The translations under genes and the position numbers were made by a program. The notes under the pieces were generated by a model, which saw only the letters and a list, made by a program, of their open reading frames with translations, made no database searches and was not told the DNA's origin. Source: Thalassia testudinum (taxonomy: Eukaryota > Streptophyta > Magnoliopsida > Alismatales > Hydrocharitaceae). From it: a DNA stretch of 64,000 bases. The stretch covers positions 15,536,501 through 15,600,500 of the forward strand of contig JAZHRO010000046.1 in NCBI GenBank assembly GCA_037157565.1, given 5' to 3'. Position 1 is the first letter of the stretch. Each line of letters opens with the position of its first letter. This document shows, in pieces, positions 46,412 through 57,089 of this stretch.

Positions 46412-47573
46412 GTTCCCCCAAAGGAGAGTGTCACCCTCGTTGAGGGCTGACACGGAGCACCGCCCAGCTGGAGGCGTTAAACTCAGTGCTTCCTGAGAGG
46501 CAACTCAGAGGATTTAGACTGATCCGGTATTTTACGTTACTCAGGTACTATCTTTTTGAACCCTTTTGCATCCATGTACTTGCTAATGAGGACATTGTCC
46601 AACTTAAGCATGGGGGGTGGTAAATTGCACAATCCTGAGTTCATTTAATCAGTCTGAATAAATAAATAAATAAATAAAAATTTGAATTTAGGAAGAAAAC
46701 TTAGGCATTAGAAACTTGTCAATAGTGGGAAATAATACAAAAAGAACTTAAACACTTAGACTTTTCAGGCCTTCAGGCTTAATCAGCTCTGGTGTCTGTT
46801 AAAATATGGATTTAGCTTCGAATCCTCGCAACCTCAAGCTATTCTAATCCACCTACTAAATAAGGTGATAAGTATACGACTTATCAACTCACCCTCTAAC
46901 TCAGAAAAACTTTGAGTCTAAGCATCTGCACACATTTTTGCACAGACTCACTTCTCGGAGATTTTGACAGAAATTGGGTAGCTAATGAACTCTCTAGGGT
47001 GGTATGGTTGGTAAGTTATCGTGGGTAACAGCCCATTGGCAGGTTGTCCAGAACCCAGCAATAGACCATTTCTTCTTCATTGCCTCTAGGTACATTTGAG
47101 ATCAGGGAAGCCACCTATGAAAAAAAAAAGGAGAAGAAAATAAAATAAACCACACTCCACCGCACAAGTATGGTTGGCAAGTGATCGTGGTTAACAGCCC
47201 ATTGGTCGGTTGTCCAGAGCCCAGCTCAATAACTGCACAAAAAGAATCAAAACACTTAAGGAAGAAGTGGGGGAAGTAGTACAAGCTGGGGAGGTATACA
47301 CTGGAAAAATCCTTGTGTTGACCCCAATTAAAACAAACGTAGGGAGAAAGCTACCAATCGAACAAATACACCTTCAGGCAAATTTATTTCCTTTTCCGGT
47401 CACCTAGGGGCGTAGAAACCCGAAGTTTGTCTAAATTATCGTTAAGTGAGTCTATCACAACATTCACACCAACATGCTTAGCACTTAGGGTTTTGACCGA
47501 GTTTTGGGTGGGTTGGGTAGCTGTAAAAAGTTACCAACCCACACTGAATTCCGAAAAAAAAATTTTTCAAAAA

Positions 47574-47607
<34 letters not shown>

Positions 47608-47829
47608 CATATACATATGTATAGTTATATACATTAAAGCAAGGATTTGGGAGATTCATATTTTGGCAGACACCCGGGCGCTGCTTAGTCTTTGTAGATT
47701 AAGATCTTCGTATATTTCCTCCTATTGACAAGTGACAAAGTGTCTAAGCAATTACTTCTTAAATTCTGAAAGGAAATAAAGGCTGGAATAAACCTTGCTA
47801 GGGATTAGCAAGGAGTAAGCATGAGGGCA
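46412..47829 (+). other. A2 3' untranslated region
   Basis: Holds the AGGCAA-loop hairpin (46493-46508), the internal polypurine-like box (46585-46620), an AAAT microsatellite (46657-46678), hairpin GATAAGT-N5-ACTTATC (46867-46885), the twin motif (47006-47059 and 47172-47225) around an A/G tract (47117-47150), an A-run and AT microsatellite (47570-47610), pre-tract palindrome (47795-47811) and polypurine tract (47817-47829). No envelope-like ORF. Confidence 0.72.
46493..46508 (+). other. AGGCAA-loop hairpin in A2
   Basis: CTGAG-AGGCAA-CTCAG. Same loop as N3 (36076-36093) on a stem of different sequence that still pairs. Confidence 0.65.
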
Positions 47830-49252
47830 TGATAACACTGCACAAGGGGGTGATAATTATGTTGAATATGGCCCATCTTAAGAATAAAAGGTACAACATA
47901 AGTAGAATGGGAGCATTGCATGCATCATGTACCAAGATTGCTTATAAAACTATATTAATGGCCATTTGTGTAAGCACTTGTCAAAGCAGGCCTCAGATGA
48001 GCAATCGGACAGCATGGATGGATTCAGAACGATGAACGGAGTCCAACGGACTCAAGATCGGCTAAATCCGACATCCGGATCCCCTATAATGGGCCTAAGA
48101 AGTTTTGACCGTTGATCTGGAGATCAACGACCCTCATTGCGCCACGTCACCCCCTCTCCACCGCACGCCACCTCTTCATCCAGTCGAGATCAGATCTTAG
48201 CCGTCGATCTTCGATCGGACGGCTGAGACTCGCGTGCCTGCACACAATCGCCGCGACAAAGCGCGGGCGTGGCGCAACGGTTAGCGCGCACGCCCGCACG
48301 CATGAGACGCGGGTTCGAGCTGTGCGGTGCGTGAAATCAAAGATGAAGGACGTGTGCGGCGAAATTGGGCCGCCCGATCAGCTGCGGGCGGTCGAGATCG
48401 TGCCACGCGATGCGCCCACAAATCGCGAGTGCCCATGTGCACGCGCACGCCAGGCGACGACGCGTGCGCACACGCGCGCCTGAGGCTCAATCGAAGCGCA
48501 GCCAAGGAGAGATCTCAGCCGTCCGATCTTCGATTGGACGGACGATCAGACGGCTCTCACGCAGTGGCAGTGGATTGAGCGCGAAGAAGAACGACGCACG
48601 TGGTTGACCGGCGGGCTGGAGGGCTTCACCGACGCTTTTGGAGTGGTTTTAGCGACGTTCTGGACGTCGCTAAAGCCCCTTCTTCTTTTAGAAAGCCCTT
48701 AATCCTATTTAAACCCCCTCCAACCACTCATTCATGACATTCACTTCCCTTGCAACTACTCCTCTCCTCTCTTAGCTAGCTTTAGGCCCTCTTGTAATCG
48801 CCGGAGATGACGAGCCACCGACGGAGCCTCCTCCACCGCCGTGGCTGCCTCGTCGCTCTCCCTCCTCTCTCTCTCCCTCTCTCTCTTTTAAGCTTTCCAT
48901 TACTTTTGTTTGAGCATGTGTTTAATGTTGTAAGCTATGAACTAAAAGTGCATGATTAATGAAGTTATTTTCTGTTCAGTTGTTACTTTAATTTCTATTT
49001 AAGTTTCATGATCAAACAAGGACGCTCTAACCCTAATCTCTCTCTCTCTCCATCTCTCTCTCGCTTTTCAAAACCGCACCTTTCGCAAGAAAAACTCCGC
49101 GCTTTCCGTGACAACAAGTGATAAGCAAAATCTGATTTTCACGCCTCCCTGAGACCGACACTTGGACTCACCTCCGTTTACTTATTTTAAAACCGGCGTT
49201 GCAAGTGTGACTATAACGACACTTCTTAACACACACGCACAATCTCACGTCA
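47830..49252 (+). repeat. A2 3' LTR
   Basis: Repeats the 5' LTR, ending CTCACGTCA, followed by the target duplication CATAC. Motifs: tRNA-like A-box 48270, B-box 48312; palindrome 2 48648-48674; TATTTAAA 48706-48713. Confidence 0.94.
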
Positions 49253-50368
49253 CATACTATGCACCGCCAGCCTCTCATCGCTCTCACCGCGTAAGCTTCA
49301 CTGCGTGGGCCGTGTGGTGACACCACACGGCCACGCACCCGTAGGCAATGCATCCCCTTGTGCGCGTGCAACATCCTCATCGTGCGCAGTCGCTGCCTTC
49401 ACCGCCAGCCTCTCACCGCTTCACCGTGCACAGTAGCCTCACAACGCTGTGCCCTCGCCATGCACCCACAGGCAATGCCCCAGCCCGCTTGCATGCTCCT
49501 CTTTGTCATCTTCTTCTTCTCCACAGACAGGAAGAACCCAAAGCTCCAAGCGCCCCCCCTCCACGCAGCCACCACCGTTGAGCCTACGCCAACCGCCAAA
49601 GCTCGACGCTGAGCACTGCCAAGCACCAAAGCCATGCACGGCCCGCGCACGCAGCCACAATGGCTCGCGTGGGCTTCATCGTGTCCGACGATTTCCTCCT
49701 CCATCCGACCGCCGAGTCATCACCATCACGAAGGCCACACCTCAGAGACCCACCACCGACGACCACACTGTTAGCTGACTCCTCTCCGCGTGTGCACGAG
49801 GGGAACAAACTCCCTTGTTTTGCTACAGTAAAACTTCAATTAGTATTTATGCTAAATTTCATTGTGGATGTTGCTATTCATTTATTTAAGGCATTAAATT
49901 ATTGAGGTGAATTTGCATAGCCCCTTCTACTTCATCAAAATTGCTTGCAGATGAATATCTCTCATATATGATTTAATGCATGTCATATATATTATGGTGA
50001 ACAAGCTATATTCTAGGAATTAGTATTTACAGTGTTTACCAGTATCAAGATCATTATTTTACATGATATTATATAGTGGTGATTTTGCAAATGCACACCT
50101 GTATTCTTGATTAATTATTTAAGGCAAGAAATTATGTTGAAAACACGTGCACCAGTTAGTATGCATACACATTGAAATTTCTCGAATAAGCGAAGCACAA
50201 TGCACTAGTTTAAATAAGCTAATTCCTCCCTATGGAGATGACCTAACTCTTCATGGTTAGTTTTGAGAATTAAAATGTTTTGAAAAGCGATTTTCTACCA
50301 CGCGATTACATACAACGACACATCATTTTATGTTAAAGTTTTCAACGAAAATGAAGATCGCTCTTTCA
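49253..50368 (+). repeat. N3 3' LTR, second part
   Basis: After the duplicated CATAC, sequence continues from the point equivalent to about 31780 of the N3 5' LTR and ends CTCTTTCA at 50368, followed by target duplication CTAAG. Confidence 0.94.
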
Positions 50369-50373
50369 CTAAG

Positions 50374-50871
50374 CGCTTGCATGCGCATGGGCGGCCTGGG
50401 TTGCACCACGTGGTGCGATCTAGGCTGTCCATCTTCTTTTCGTTGTAGGGGCTGCTACAGAGGTCGGATTGTGTCGATTTTCATGCCGTTGGGTTGCGAT
50501 CGTCGACCCGAATTCATCTGCGCGGTCGGATTTGTCATTTGAAGCTCCAAATTATGTAACATAGTCCCTTAGCCGTTGATCTTCCTCGGATTGCATATGG
50601 TTCTACGGGACTTCGATCGAGGTTATTTTGGAGGCGTTAGACTCCGATTGTCATCTTGATCAGATCCATATAGTCGGATCGTTAATTCGAGGCTCTAAAA
50701 TAAATATGCTTCTCTCCTAACCACAAAAGGATGTAATTAGCCTGAATTATATACAACTACTCTAAATGCAGAATGATGCATGCTATGCAATATTTATAAC
50801 ATGAAATGCAAATCTAAGCCCGAGAACATGCATGATTAGGCATTTTAACTTAAATAAATGTGTCTATATCA
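50374..50871 (-). repeat. N2 5' LTR, outer part
   Basis: Matches about 25497-25995 of the N2 3' LTR (for example GCATGGGCGGCCT and CATCTTCTTTTCGTTGTAGG on plus) and ends at the element terminus TATCA, followed by TCGGG, the right target duplication. Confidence 0.93.
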
Positions 50872-52340
50872 TCGGGGAACAAGTACATGAGGCTTCGGAG
50901 AGGTTCAATGATTTAGCTAGGAAATGACCCCATCATGGGATTCCGAAGTGGCACTTGGCCCATATTTTCTATTATGTGTTGAGTGATAATATGAAGAATT
51001 TTGTTGATGCAGCATGTGGGGGCAATTATTGAGTCAAGATGCTGAGGGAGCCTTTCAATTGTTCGAGAATATGAGTGAAAATTCCCTCAACAATGCCTCA
51101 ATGTCCACCTTTAACAGAGCTAATCAACCAAGGAGCGGAGTTTGTGAAGTTAACAACAATTCACACTCGATTGATTTAGAATTAATTGCACAATGATTAG
51201 ACAAGGTGGAACTTGTGGGAAAGAACGTAGAGAATTTGGATAAGAAACATGATAATCTTCTAAAGGGTGGGAATTCCTTAGGTACACAATCCAGATTAAA
51301 TCCTATGCCTACCCAAGGAGTGCCTATGATAACCCACAACCAATTCCCCAACCCTCTAGGTTAGGAATCAATGCACAACATCAATGACCTAACAATGGCT
51401 TGACCTATGAGCCAACTGTACTTGGACCCATTTATTTCTGGGTACCAAGGAGGGACCTTGATGCCCTCGAATTTTGAACTAGGCAGCCTGGTGCCTAGTT
51501 ATCCTGAGGATGTGAATGCACTCCAGGGTTACATTAGAAATGAGCCTTATTCAAACACTTACAACCCTGGATGGTGCAACCATCCTAGTTTTGCTTGGTC
51601 AAGTTAGAAACTCGCCCAGGGTCCTAACTTGACTAAGCCAAACACTTATGGGCAACCTAGTAGGTACACAACCATGCACATATCAACCACAACCTACATA
51701 GGAAAACCAGCCCTCTGATCTAAGTGTTGTCCTCAAAGAAATGAGAGAAATGAATCTGAGGCATAAGGAAGAAATGAATCAATTGAGGACAAAATTGACG
51801 GGATGACTGGACCAACTAGTAGATGCTAGACAACATGAGATGCTGCCATCCCAACCTGTCCCAAACCCAAGAAATTTCAATAGGGTTAACCATCACAACA
51901 CAAGAGAGCAACAGGCACATATAGTTCAACCTGCTCCCCAGCACTCACCTGGTTTTACGAACCCTAATCAGGATCCACCTATTTTGCAGAACCCACCTCA
52001 ACCTTTTAACCCTTACGCTATTGTTGGTGTAGTAACCTTTAGAAGTGGGAGACAGATCCAAGACCCTTACCCCTCTAAATCTAAATCGAAACAAGATCTT
52101 GAGGAGCCTGAATTTGACCTAGGAGATCAAGAAGACAAGGATCATGACCCAAACACTCATGATTTCTCTCAAGCTCCCTTTCTTAAAGCCTTGAACAAAC
52201 TTAGGAAAAGGAAAATCAATCCATCTGAGGAGTGGCTTGATATTTTTAAACAAGTCCAGGTGAACATACCACTCCTTGAGGCTATTGAGAATATCCCAGC
52301 CTATGCAAAATTTTTAAAGGAAATGTGCACACCTAAACGC
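50872..52340 (+). pseudogene. gag: A1 Gag, second part
   Basis: Resumes the Gag core exactly where 24633 left off (EQVHEASERFNDLARK, then PHHGIPKWHLAHIFY and FVDAACGGNY). The linker contains PYSNTYNPGWCNHPSFAW (about 51547-51600) and a Pro/Gln-rich tail, then VNIPLLEAIENIPAYAKFLK. No zinc knuckle is seen. Several stops and one frameshift near 51030. Confidence 0.9.
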
Positions 52341-53282
52341 TAGGCCAAATCAGCTAAAAGGGTAGTGTTATCTGAACAAGCTAGTGCAGTTATCCTTAGA
52401 AACCTACCTCGAAAACAGAAAGATCCAGGATCCCTTTTGATCTCGTGTGTTATTGGAGATACTACTTTTGATAGGGCTCTGTTAGATTTAGGTGCCTCCA
52501 TAAATTTAATCCCTACTATGTTATACGAAAATTTTAACTTTGGAGAGCTAAATCCTACTAAGGTCACATTACAAGTGGCTGATTGATCTGTGACCACACC
52601 ATGGGGGATTGTTGAGGATATAATTATCAAGGTCCATGATTTTTATTTTCCTGTGGATTTCCTGGTCCTTGACATGGAGGTACCAGAGAACTTGAAGAGC
52701 ACCCCGATAATTCTAGGAAGTCCATTTTTAGCTACTTCCAAGGAAAATATTGACTGTGAATTTGGCAGTATGGAAATCAAATTCGGGGATAAGAAGACAA
52801 AAATTAACATCTTTATGGCCATCAAACAATTTGAGGATTGTGGAATGATAGAAGATTCTGAGGACCATACCTTTGAATATTGTATGGAATTAGGAATAAC
52901 CCAATCTGATCTTACAGGCCTTGACACCCAAACCAATCAAGAGGTCAGCCTACCAATCGCTGACTTGATTCCAAGACCTCTTGAGGGTAACTGTGATTCA
53001 CCACTGGACCCTTTATCCCAAGGACCCAAACCTGAACTTAAACCTCTTCCAAATCATCTAAAATATGTTTTCTGGGGATCTGATCAGACTTACCCTTTAA
53101 TCATTAGTTCTCATCTAACCCAAACTCAAGAAAAGCAATTGATTCAAGTGTTGGGAAGAAATAGCAGAGCAATTGGTTGGACATTAGATGATCTGAAGGA
53201 ATCAGTCCCACTTACTACACCCACAAAATCTATACTGAGGACGGATCGAGACCCTCCCGAGAAATGCAGAGACGCTTGAATC
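52341..53282 (+). pseudogene. pol: A1 aspartic protease region
   Basis: LSEQASAVI, FDRALLDLGASINLIP, FYFPVDFLVLDMEVP and IILGSPFLATSKENID follow in family order, with a stop at about 52585. The RT lead-in LKPLPNHLKYVFWG follows. A one-base loss near 53205 shifts the frame just before the block MQRRLNP, where S2 is inserted at 53288. Confidence 0.92.
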
Positions 53283-53287
53283 CCAAC

Positions 53288-54559
53288 TGATGGAAGATCT
53301 ATGGAATATATGGCTATCTATGCGCACAAAATCTCAAACACAATGTTAGTAATACAAAAAGATTTGCACAAAATACAATCATAGAAATTTGCACAAGATA
53401 TATAGTGGTTTCCCTCCCTTGGGTACTCCACTACCTAAGCCTCCCAGCTTAGGGTTTTTAACCCAATTCTCTCAACCCGGAGAGAATCAATTTACTAGCT
53501 GTGGTAATTAATAGGTTACCTCAACCCAAGTACAATAATGGGTTTGTTACAACCCAACGAGCAACAAGCTCAAATACAAAAGAAGTACAGGTGTAAGAAA
53601 GACTAATCTTACAACTAAGTTCCTAAGCCTCTCAACAATATATAGAATAATATTACTGATTTGAGAGCCTAGAAAGAACGTGATCCGCTTCGTAGATGCG
53701 TAAAAAAAAGTGTCGTTGAGCTTGCAAGAATACTATGAGAGTGGATGGCAAGCTTCTTTCACTCTTGTGAATATGGTGGGAATTTGAAATTCTAGCTCTA
53801 GGATTTTCTCATCTCTTTTCTTGTGTCTCTTATGTGCAAACAAAGAGTCCTAGGGTCATTTTATAGAGTTTAGGACCTAGGATACTTGTCTACTAGATGT
53901 TGGGAATTAATTCCCAACGTTCACATTGTTGGAATTAATTTTCTAGCCGTTCAGAATTGAGCCAATGGTTACCTGGTACCGGTACTAAAGTACCCGTACC
54001 AGTACTCGTTGCTTCCAGATTTGGGTTTCAAACTCTTAACACAAATCTGTAACCCACTTGTACTGGTACTGATCATTAGTATCGGTACTCGTTACCTCCA
54101 GTACCGGTACTGATCATGAGTACCGGTACTTGCAGGGTACAGGTTTGTTTCTTGACAAAACCCAAACCTGTAACTCACATGTATCAGTACTAAACTTTAG
54201 TACCAGTACTTGAGGGTTAAAAAGTACCTTTTTTAAGTGATTTAATCAATTATGTTCTTTGAAAATGATCGCAATACTAATCCTAATTTATCTCTAATTA
54301 TTTTTATGATCTGAGTTACATTCTCTTGTAAAGAGGCATACAATCTATGAAAAAATAAAATCTAAACTAAAGAAACTAAAGGTCGAAGATGATCTTCTTC
54401 TCTTCGATTCATCCTTGTCATCCTCCATGACATGATCATGCCTCCATCATTTCTTGTTTGCCTTGCTCCTTCACCGAAATCTGAAAAACACTTAATGCAA
54501 ACATTAATCCATAATAATTTTGTTAACACCAAAACAAGATGTGGAACAAGGTTCCAACA
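53288..54559 (-). mobile_element. S2: solo LTR of a copia-type (SIRE/Maximus-like) element
   Basis: A 1272-base insert in A1's RT with ends TG...CA and target duplication CCAAC (53283-53287) / CTAAC (54560-54564). On the minus strand it starts TGTTGGAACC and has TTTTGGTGTTAACAAAAT, typical of SIRE-type LTR starts, so the LTR runs on minus. It contains no coding domain, primer site or polypurine tract, hence a solo LTR left by recombination. About ten variants of the palindromic decamer GTACCGGTAC lie at 53960-54215. Confidence 0.85.
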
Positions 54560-54564
54560 CTAAC

Positions 54565-55413
54565 ATGCAGGAGGTAGTAAAAAAGGAAATAATCAAGTGG
54601 TTAGATGCAGGAATAATCTACCCAATCTCTAACAGCCCGTGGATCAGTTCTATACAAGTGATTCCTAAGAAAGCTGGGCTGATTGTGATTACTAATGATA
54701 ATGGGGAATTGATTCCAACCTGCATAGCTTCCTCTTGGAGAGTTTGTATCGACTACAGGAAGTTGAATAGTGCAACCAAGAAAGACCACTTCCACTTCCC
54801 TTCATTGATCAAATCCTAGAAAGACTAGCCAGCCAACAATTCTTCTATTTCTTGGATGGCTATTCCGGCTACAACCAAGTAGCTATCCACCCTGAGGATC
54901 AAGAGAAAACCCCCTTCACATGTCCCTATGGAACATTTGCCTTCCGAAGAATGCCTTTCGGATTATGTAATGCACCATCAACCTTTCAAAGGTGCATGCT
55001 TGCAATCCTTTCAGACATGGTGGGTGATTTCATGGAAATCTTCATGGACGATTTTTCTGTGTTTGGGGACTCTTTTGAATCATGTCCGATCAATCTTGAA
55101 AAGACTTTACAAAAATGCATTGAGGTGAATCTTGTTCTATCTTGGGAAAAGAGTCACTTCATGGTCAACGAGGGCATAGTCCTTGGCCATGTTGTGTCTG
55201 AAAAAAGGAATCGAAGTGGATAAAGCCAAGGTGGACACTATAATCAAACTCCCGCCACCTTCAACGGTTAAGCAATTAACATCGTTTCTCGGACATGTGG
55301 GATTTTACCATCGATTTATTAAGGACTTTTCTAAGGTGGCGAGGTCCTTAAGCAACTTGCTGGTAAAAGATCAATCCTTTACTTTTGATTCAAATTACTT
55401 AAAGACTTTTAAT
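54565..55413 (+). pseudogene. pol: A1 reverse transcriptase and start of RNase H
   Basis: RT resumes after S2 with EVVKKEIIKWLDAGIIYPIS, WRVCIDYRKLN, FLDGYSGYNQVAIHPEDQEK, MPFGLCNAPSTFQRCM, the catalytic FMDDFSVFG (55041 on) and [17 protein letters not shown]. Frameshifts at about 54795 and 55205. Homology ends at 55413-55418 where A3 is inserted (TAGCT at 55414-55418 is the presumed left target duplication). Confidence 0.92.
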
Positions 55414-56063
55414 TAGCTTGTTGAACGTGTGTTTCGAATCGCTATGCTTACGTGTTTGGTTTTGGAAAACCTGTCGTTGTAGTTCGAAAGCGAAGAATTT
55501 GTGTTCAACAAATAAAATTTATACCGAAAAGAATTCCGAGTCGAACACAGGGAGGCTACGTTGATCTATATTCGCAATTATATTTTTTTTAGGATTTTCG
55601 ATAGGCAAGGTGATATAATTACAATGGATCTATTAGACTAAAAGAAAGAGAGAGAGAAAGAGAGAGAGAGAAAGAGAACATGCATTCAATATTTCAACTG
55701 TTTATAAAAGTTACACTAGAATGCGGAAAATCAATTACACTATAAAGCAGGAAAATTCTACACTAGAAAAGCTGTAAATAAGAATGGGAGAGAGAAGTTA
55801 TCCTCCTCGACGATTGCTTGGAGGACGAGCCAGACGGGACAACACCTAGACGAAGGAGAACGAAGCAGGACGAAGGAGGACGAAGCAGAAGAACGGGAAC
55901 GGAGCAGCACGCCGTCATCGTCGCAGGATCCACTTCCGAAGGGGAACGAAAATTGGACTTTATCTCGCAAGAAGCATCCCGGGTGTGGGACAAGCTTCTT
56001 TTGAGCTTTGGAGGGGTAGAGAGGAGAAAGAAGGGATGAGAATTTTGTATGGAGGGGGTCTCC

Positions 56064-56070
56064 TTTTATA
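56064..56070 (-). promoter_or_regulatory. A3 LTR TATA box
   Basis: TATAAAA on the minus strand followed by GGAGACCCCC, identical in context to N1. Confidence 0.75.
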
Positions 56071-56127
56071 GTTGCAAGGAGTGGGGGCAAAATGGACATT
56101 ACAACTTCAAAACAATAAATAAGGGGT

Positions 56128-56157
56128 CTTTAGTGACGGATAAATCCGTCACTAAAG
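56128..56157 (-). promoter_or_regulatory. U3 palindrome 2 in A3 LTR
   Basis: CTTTAGTGACGGAT-AA-ATCCGTCACTAAAG, a perfect 14 bp inverted repeat that ends 57 bases before the TATA box, the same distance as in N1. Confidence 0.7.
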
Positions 56158-56241
56158 CCCCAACGTGGGCGTAGCTTCCGCGCCCACACGCACCTCCTCG
56201 GCTGCCCGCTCATCAACGTCCACGCACGTCCAGCAATCCTC

Positions 56242-56269
56242 AGCCGTCCGATCGCAATATCGGACGGCT
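56242..56269 (-). promoter_or_regulatory. U3 palindrome 1 in A3 LTR
   Basis: AGCCGTCCGAT-N6-ATCGGACGGCT, a perfect 11 bp inverted repeat. Related repeats are in N1 and A2 LTRs at similar places. Candidate protein-binding site or cruciform. Confidence 0.6.
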
Positions 56270-56421
56270 TAAGTCGCGCCTTCTCCCGCTGCATCGCGCG
56301 CCCGCCCGCGCGTCTGATTGTGCATCCGATTGCGCGTCCAATCGTGCGTCGACGCTATCGGGTGCGCGTGGCCGTCCGATCTCCATCTGACGCTCCACCC
56401 GCGCCCAATCGCCCGCGCCTG

Positions 56422-56496
56422 CCGCTCCTCGCCACGGCTCGAACCTACGCCCGGTGCTCGCGATAGCGTGCTCGACCACTACACTATGGGGAGCGG
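56422..56496 (-). promoter_or_regulatory. tRNA-like module in A3 LTR (A-box, B-box, acceptor-like stem)
   Basis: On the minus strand a 75-base segment begins CCGCTCC and ends GGAGCGG, a perfect 7 bp acceptor-like stem. Inside are A-box TAGTGTAGTGG (56476-56486) and B-box GGTTCGAGCC (56436-56445), 41 bases apart. The T-stem has mismatches and I could not make a good anticodon stem, so it is tRNA-derived or tRNA-mimicking, not a working tRNA gene. It suggests an internal Pol III promoter inside a Pol II LTR. Confidence 0.6.
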
Positions 56497-57089
56497 ATGG
56501 TCGAGCGGACGCTTTTAAAAGCGAGTGCCCACAGCCGTTGGATTAAGATCCAACAGCGGAGAGCGATTGGGTGTGGGGCCTTCACAAGATGAAGCGGCCG
56601 CTTGGGCGGCTGAGATGGCGCCATGTGATGCTATCTTGGCTGTCCATCTTCTGGAAGTTGTAGATGGTGCCACGGATGTCGGATTGACTCGATTTTTGTG
56701 TCGTTGGGATGCGATCGTCAATCCAAATTCATCCGTGCGATCGGATTTATCATCTGAAGTGCGAATTTACACCATCCTGGCCCTTGATCTTCTAGGGTTC
56801 CCGGGTCACTATCTGATGCTATAGATGCCTGATTAGGGCGATCTTGGAGTCATTGAACTCTAATCGTCGCCCTGATCACATCCATACGGTTGGATCTTTG
56901 ATCCGAGACCCCGATAAAATGTTTGTCCTGTCCAAGCACATAAAAGGAGACAATTAACCTCCATTTTATTCAAACTACTCTAAATGCAAGATGATGCATG
57001 TAATGAAATATTTATATCATGAAATGCAATCCTATGCTTAAGAACATGCATAAATAGACATTTTAAGTAGTGTAAATGTGTTTACATCA

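Larger units (their letters stand above)
38251..49252 (+). mobile_element. A2: complete but inactive Athila-like Ty3/gypsy element
   Basis: About 11.0 kb with LTRs at 38251-39657 and 47830-49252, perfect target duplication CATAC (38246-38250 and 49253-49257), tRNA-Asp primer site, gag, protease, RT, RNase H, integrase in the Ty3/gypsy order, and a polypurine tract. More than ten stops and at least two frameshifts in gag-pol kill it. No envelope-like ORF is seen between integrase and the 3' LTR. It is the innermost, hence youngest, layer of this part of the nest; the first 65 bases of the two LTRs differ at one place. Confidence 0.95.
31202..50368 (+). mobile_element. N3: non-autonomous LTR element (split by A2)
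   Basis: The 5' LTR is 31202-33004 and the 3' LTR is 37675-38250 plus 49253-50368. Target duplication CTACG (31197-31201) and CTAAG (50369-50373), one mismatch. Own length without A2 is about 8.16 kb. Primer site at 33007, N-type ORF at 34391-36033, polypurine tract at 37660. It belongs to a different LTR family from N1/N2 (LTR start TGATAAGTCC) but has the same general plan and no gag-pol. Confidence 0.92.
24634..50871 (-). mobile_element. N2: non-autonomous Athila-related LTR element, minus strand
   Basis: LTRs of about 1.36 kb in TG...CA form lie at 24634-25995 and at 30335-31201 plus 50374-50871 (split by N3). The target duplication is CCGGG (24629-24633) and TCGGG (50872-50876), one CpG-type change. 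Own length is about 7.07 kb without N3. It has a primer site and polypurine tract but no gag-pol; it carries the N-type ORF at 27440-29103 and the 3' UTR modules shared with N1, A2 and A3. Confidence 0.92.
20852..55418 (+). mobile_element. A1: Athila-like Ty3/gypsy element, host of the nest
   Basis: The 5' LTR (20852-22535), tRNA-Asp-type primer site, leader, Gag, protease and RT are all on the plus strand, but are split by N2 (24634-50871) and solo LTR S2 (53288-54559) and finally cut inside RNase H by A3 at 55419. Integrase and the 3' LTR must lie beyond 64000. It is the oldest identified layer of the nest and carries numerous stops and frameshifts. Confidence 0.88.
55419..57089 (-). repeat. 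A3 3' LTR
   Basis: In element sense it starts TGATGTAAACACATTT at 57089 and ends near CGTTCAACA at 55419. It has the tRNA-like segment (56422-56496), palindrome 1 (56242-56269), palindrome 2 (56128-56157), TATA box (56064-56070) and a GA-repeat (55643-55680). Similarity to N1's LTR runs throughout. Confidence 0.92.

Noticed and set aside
47570..47610. Poly-A and AT run as a LINE or SINE tail
   Set aside because: It sits inside the A2 3' UTR, which continues on both sides with sequence shared by N1 and A3; a simple microsatellite explains it.
46412..47829. Envelope-like ORF after integrase, as in some Athila elements
   Set aside because: Only short frames with no signal peptide or membrane segments of the expected size; the region is filled with conserved non-coding motifs. 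The same holds for A3.
56422..56496. A functional nuclear tRNA gene
   Set aside because: Acceptor stem and boxes are tRNA-like, but the T-stem is mismatched and no good anticodon stem forms; the location inside an LTR explains it better as an element module.
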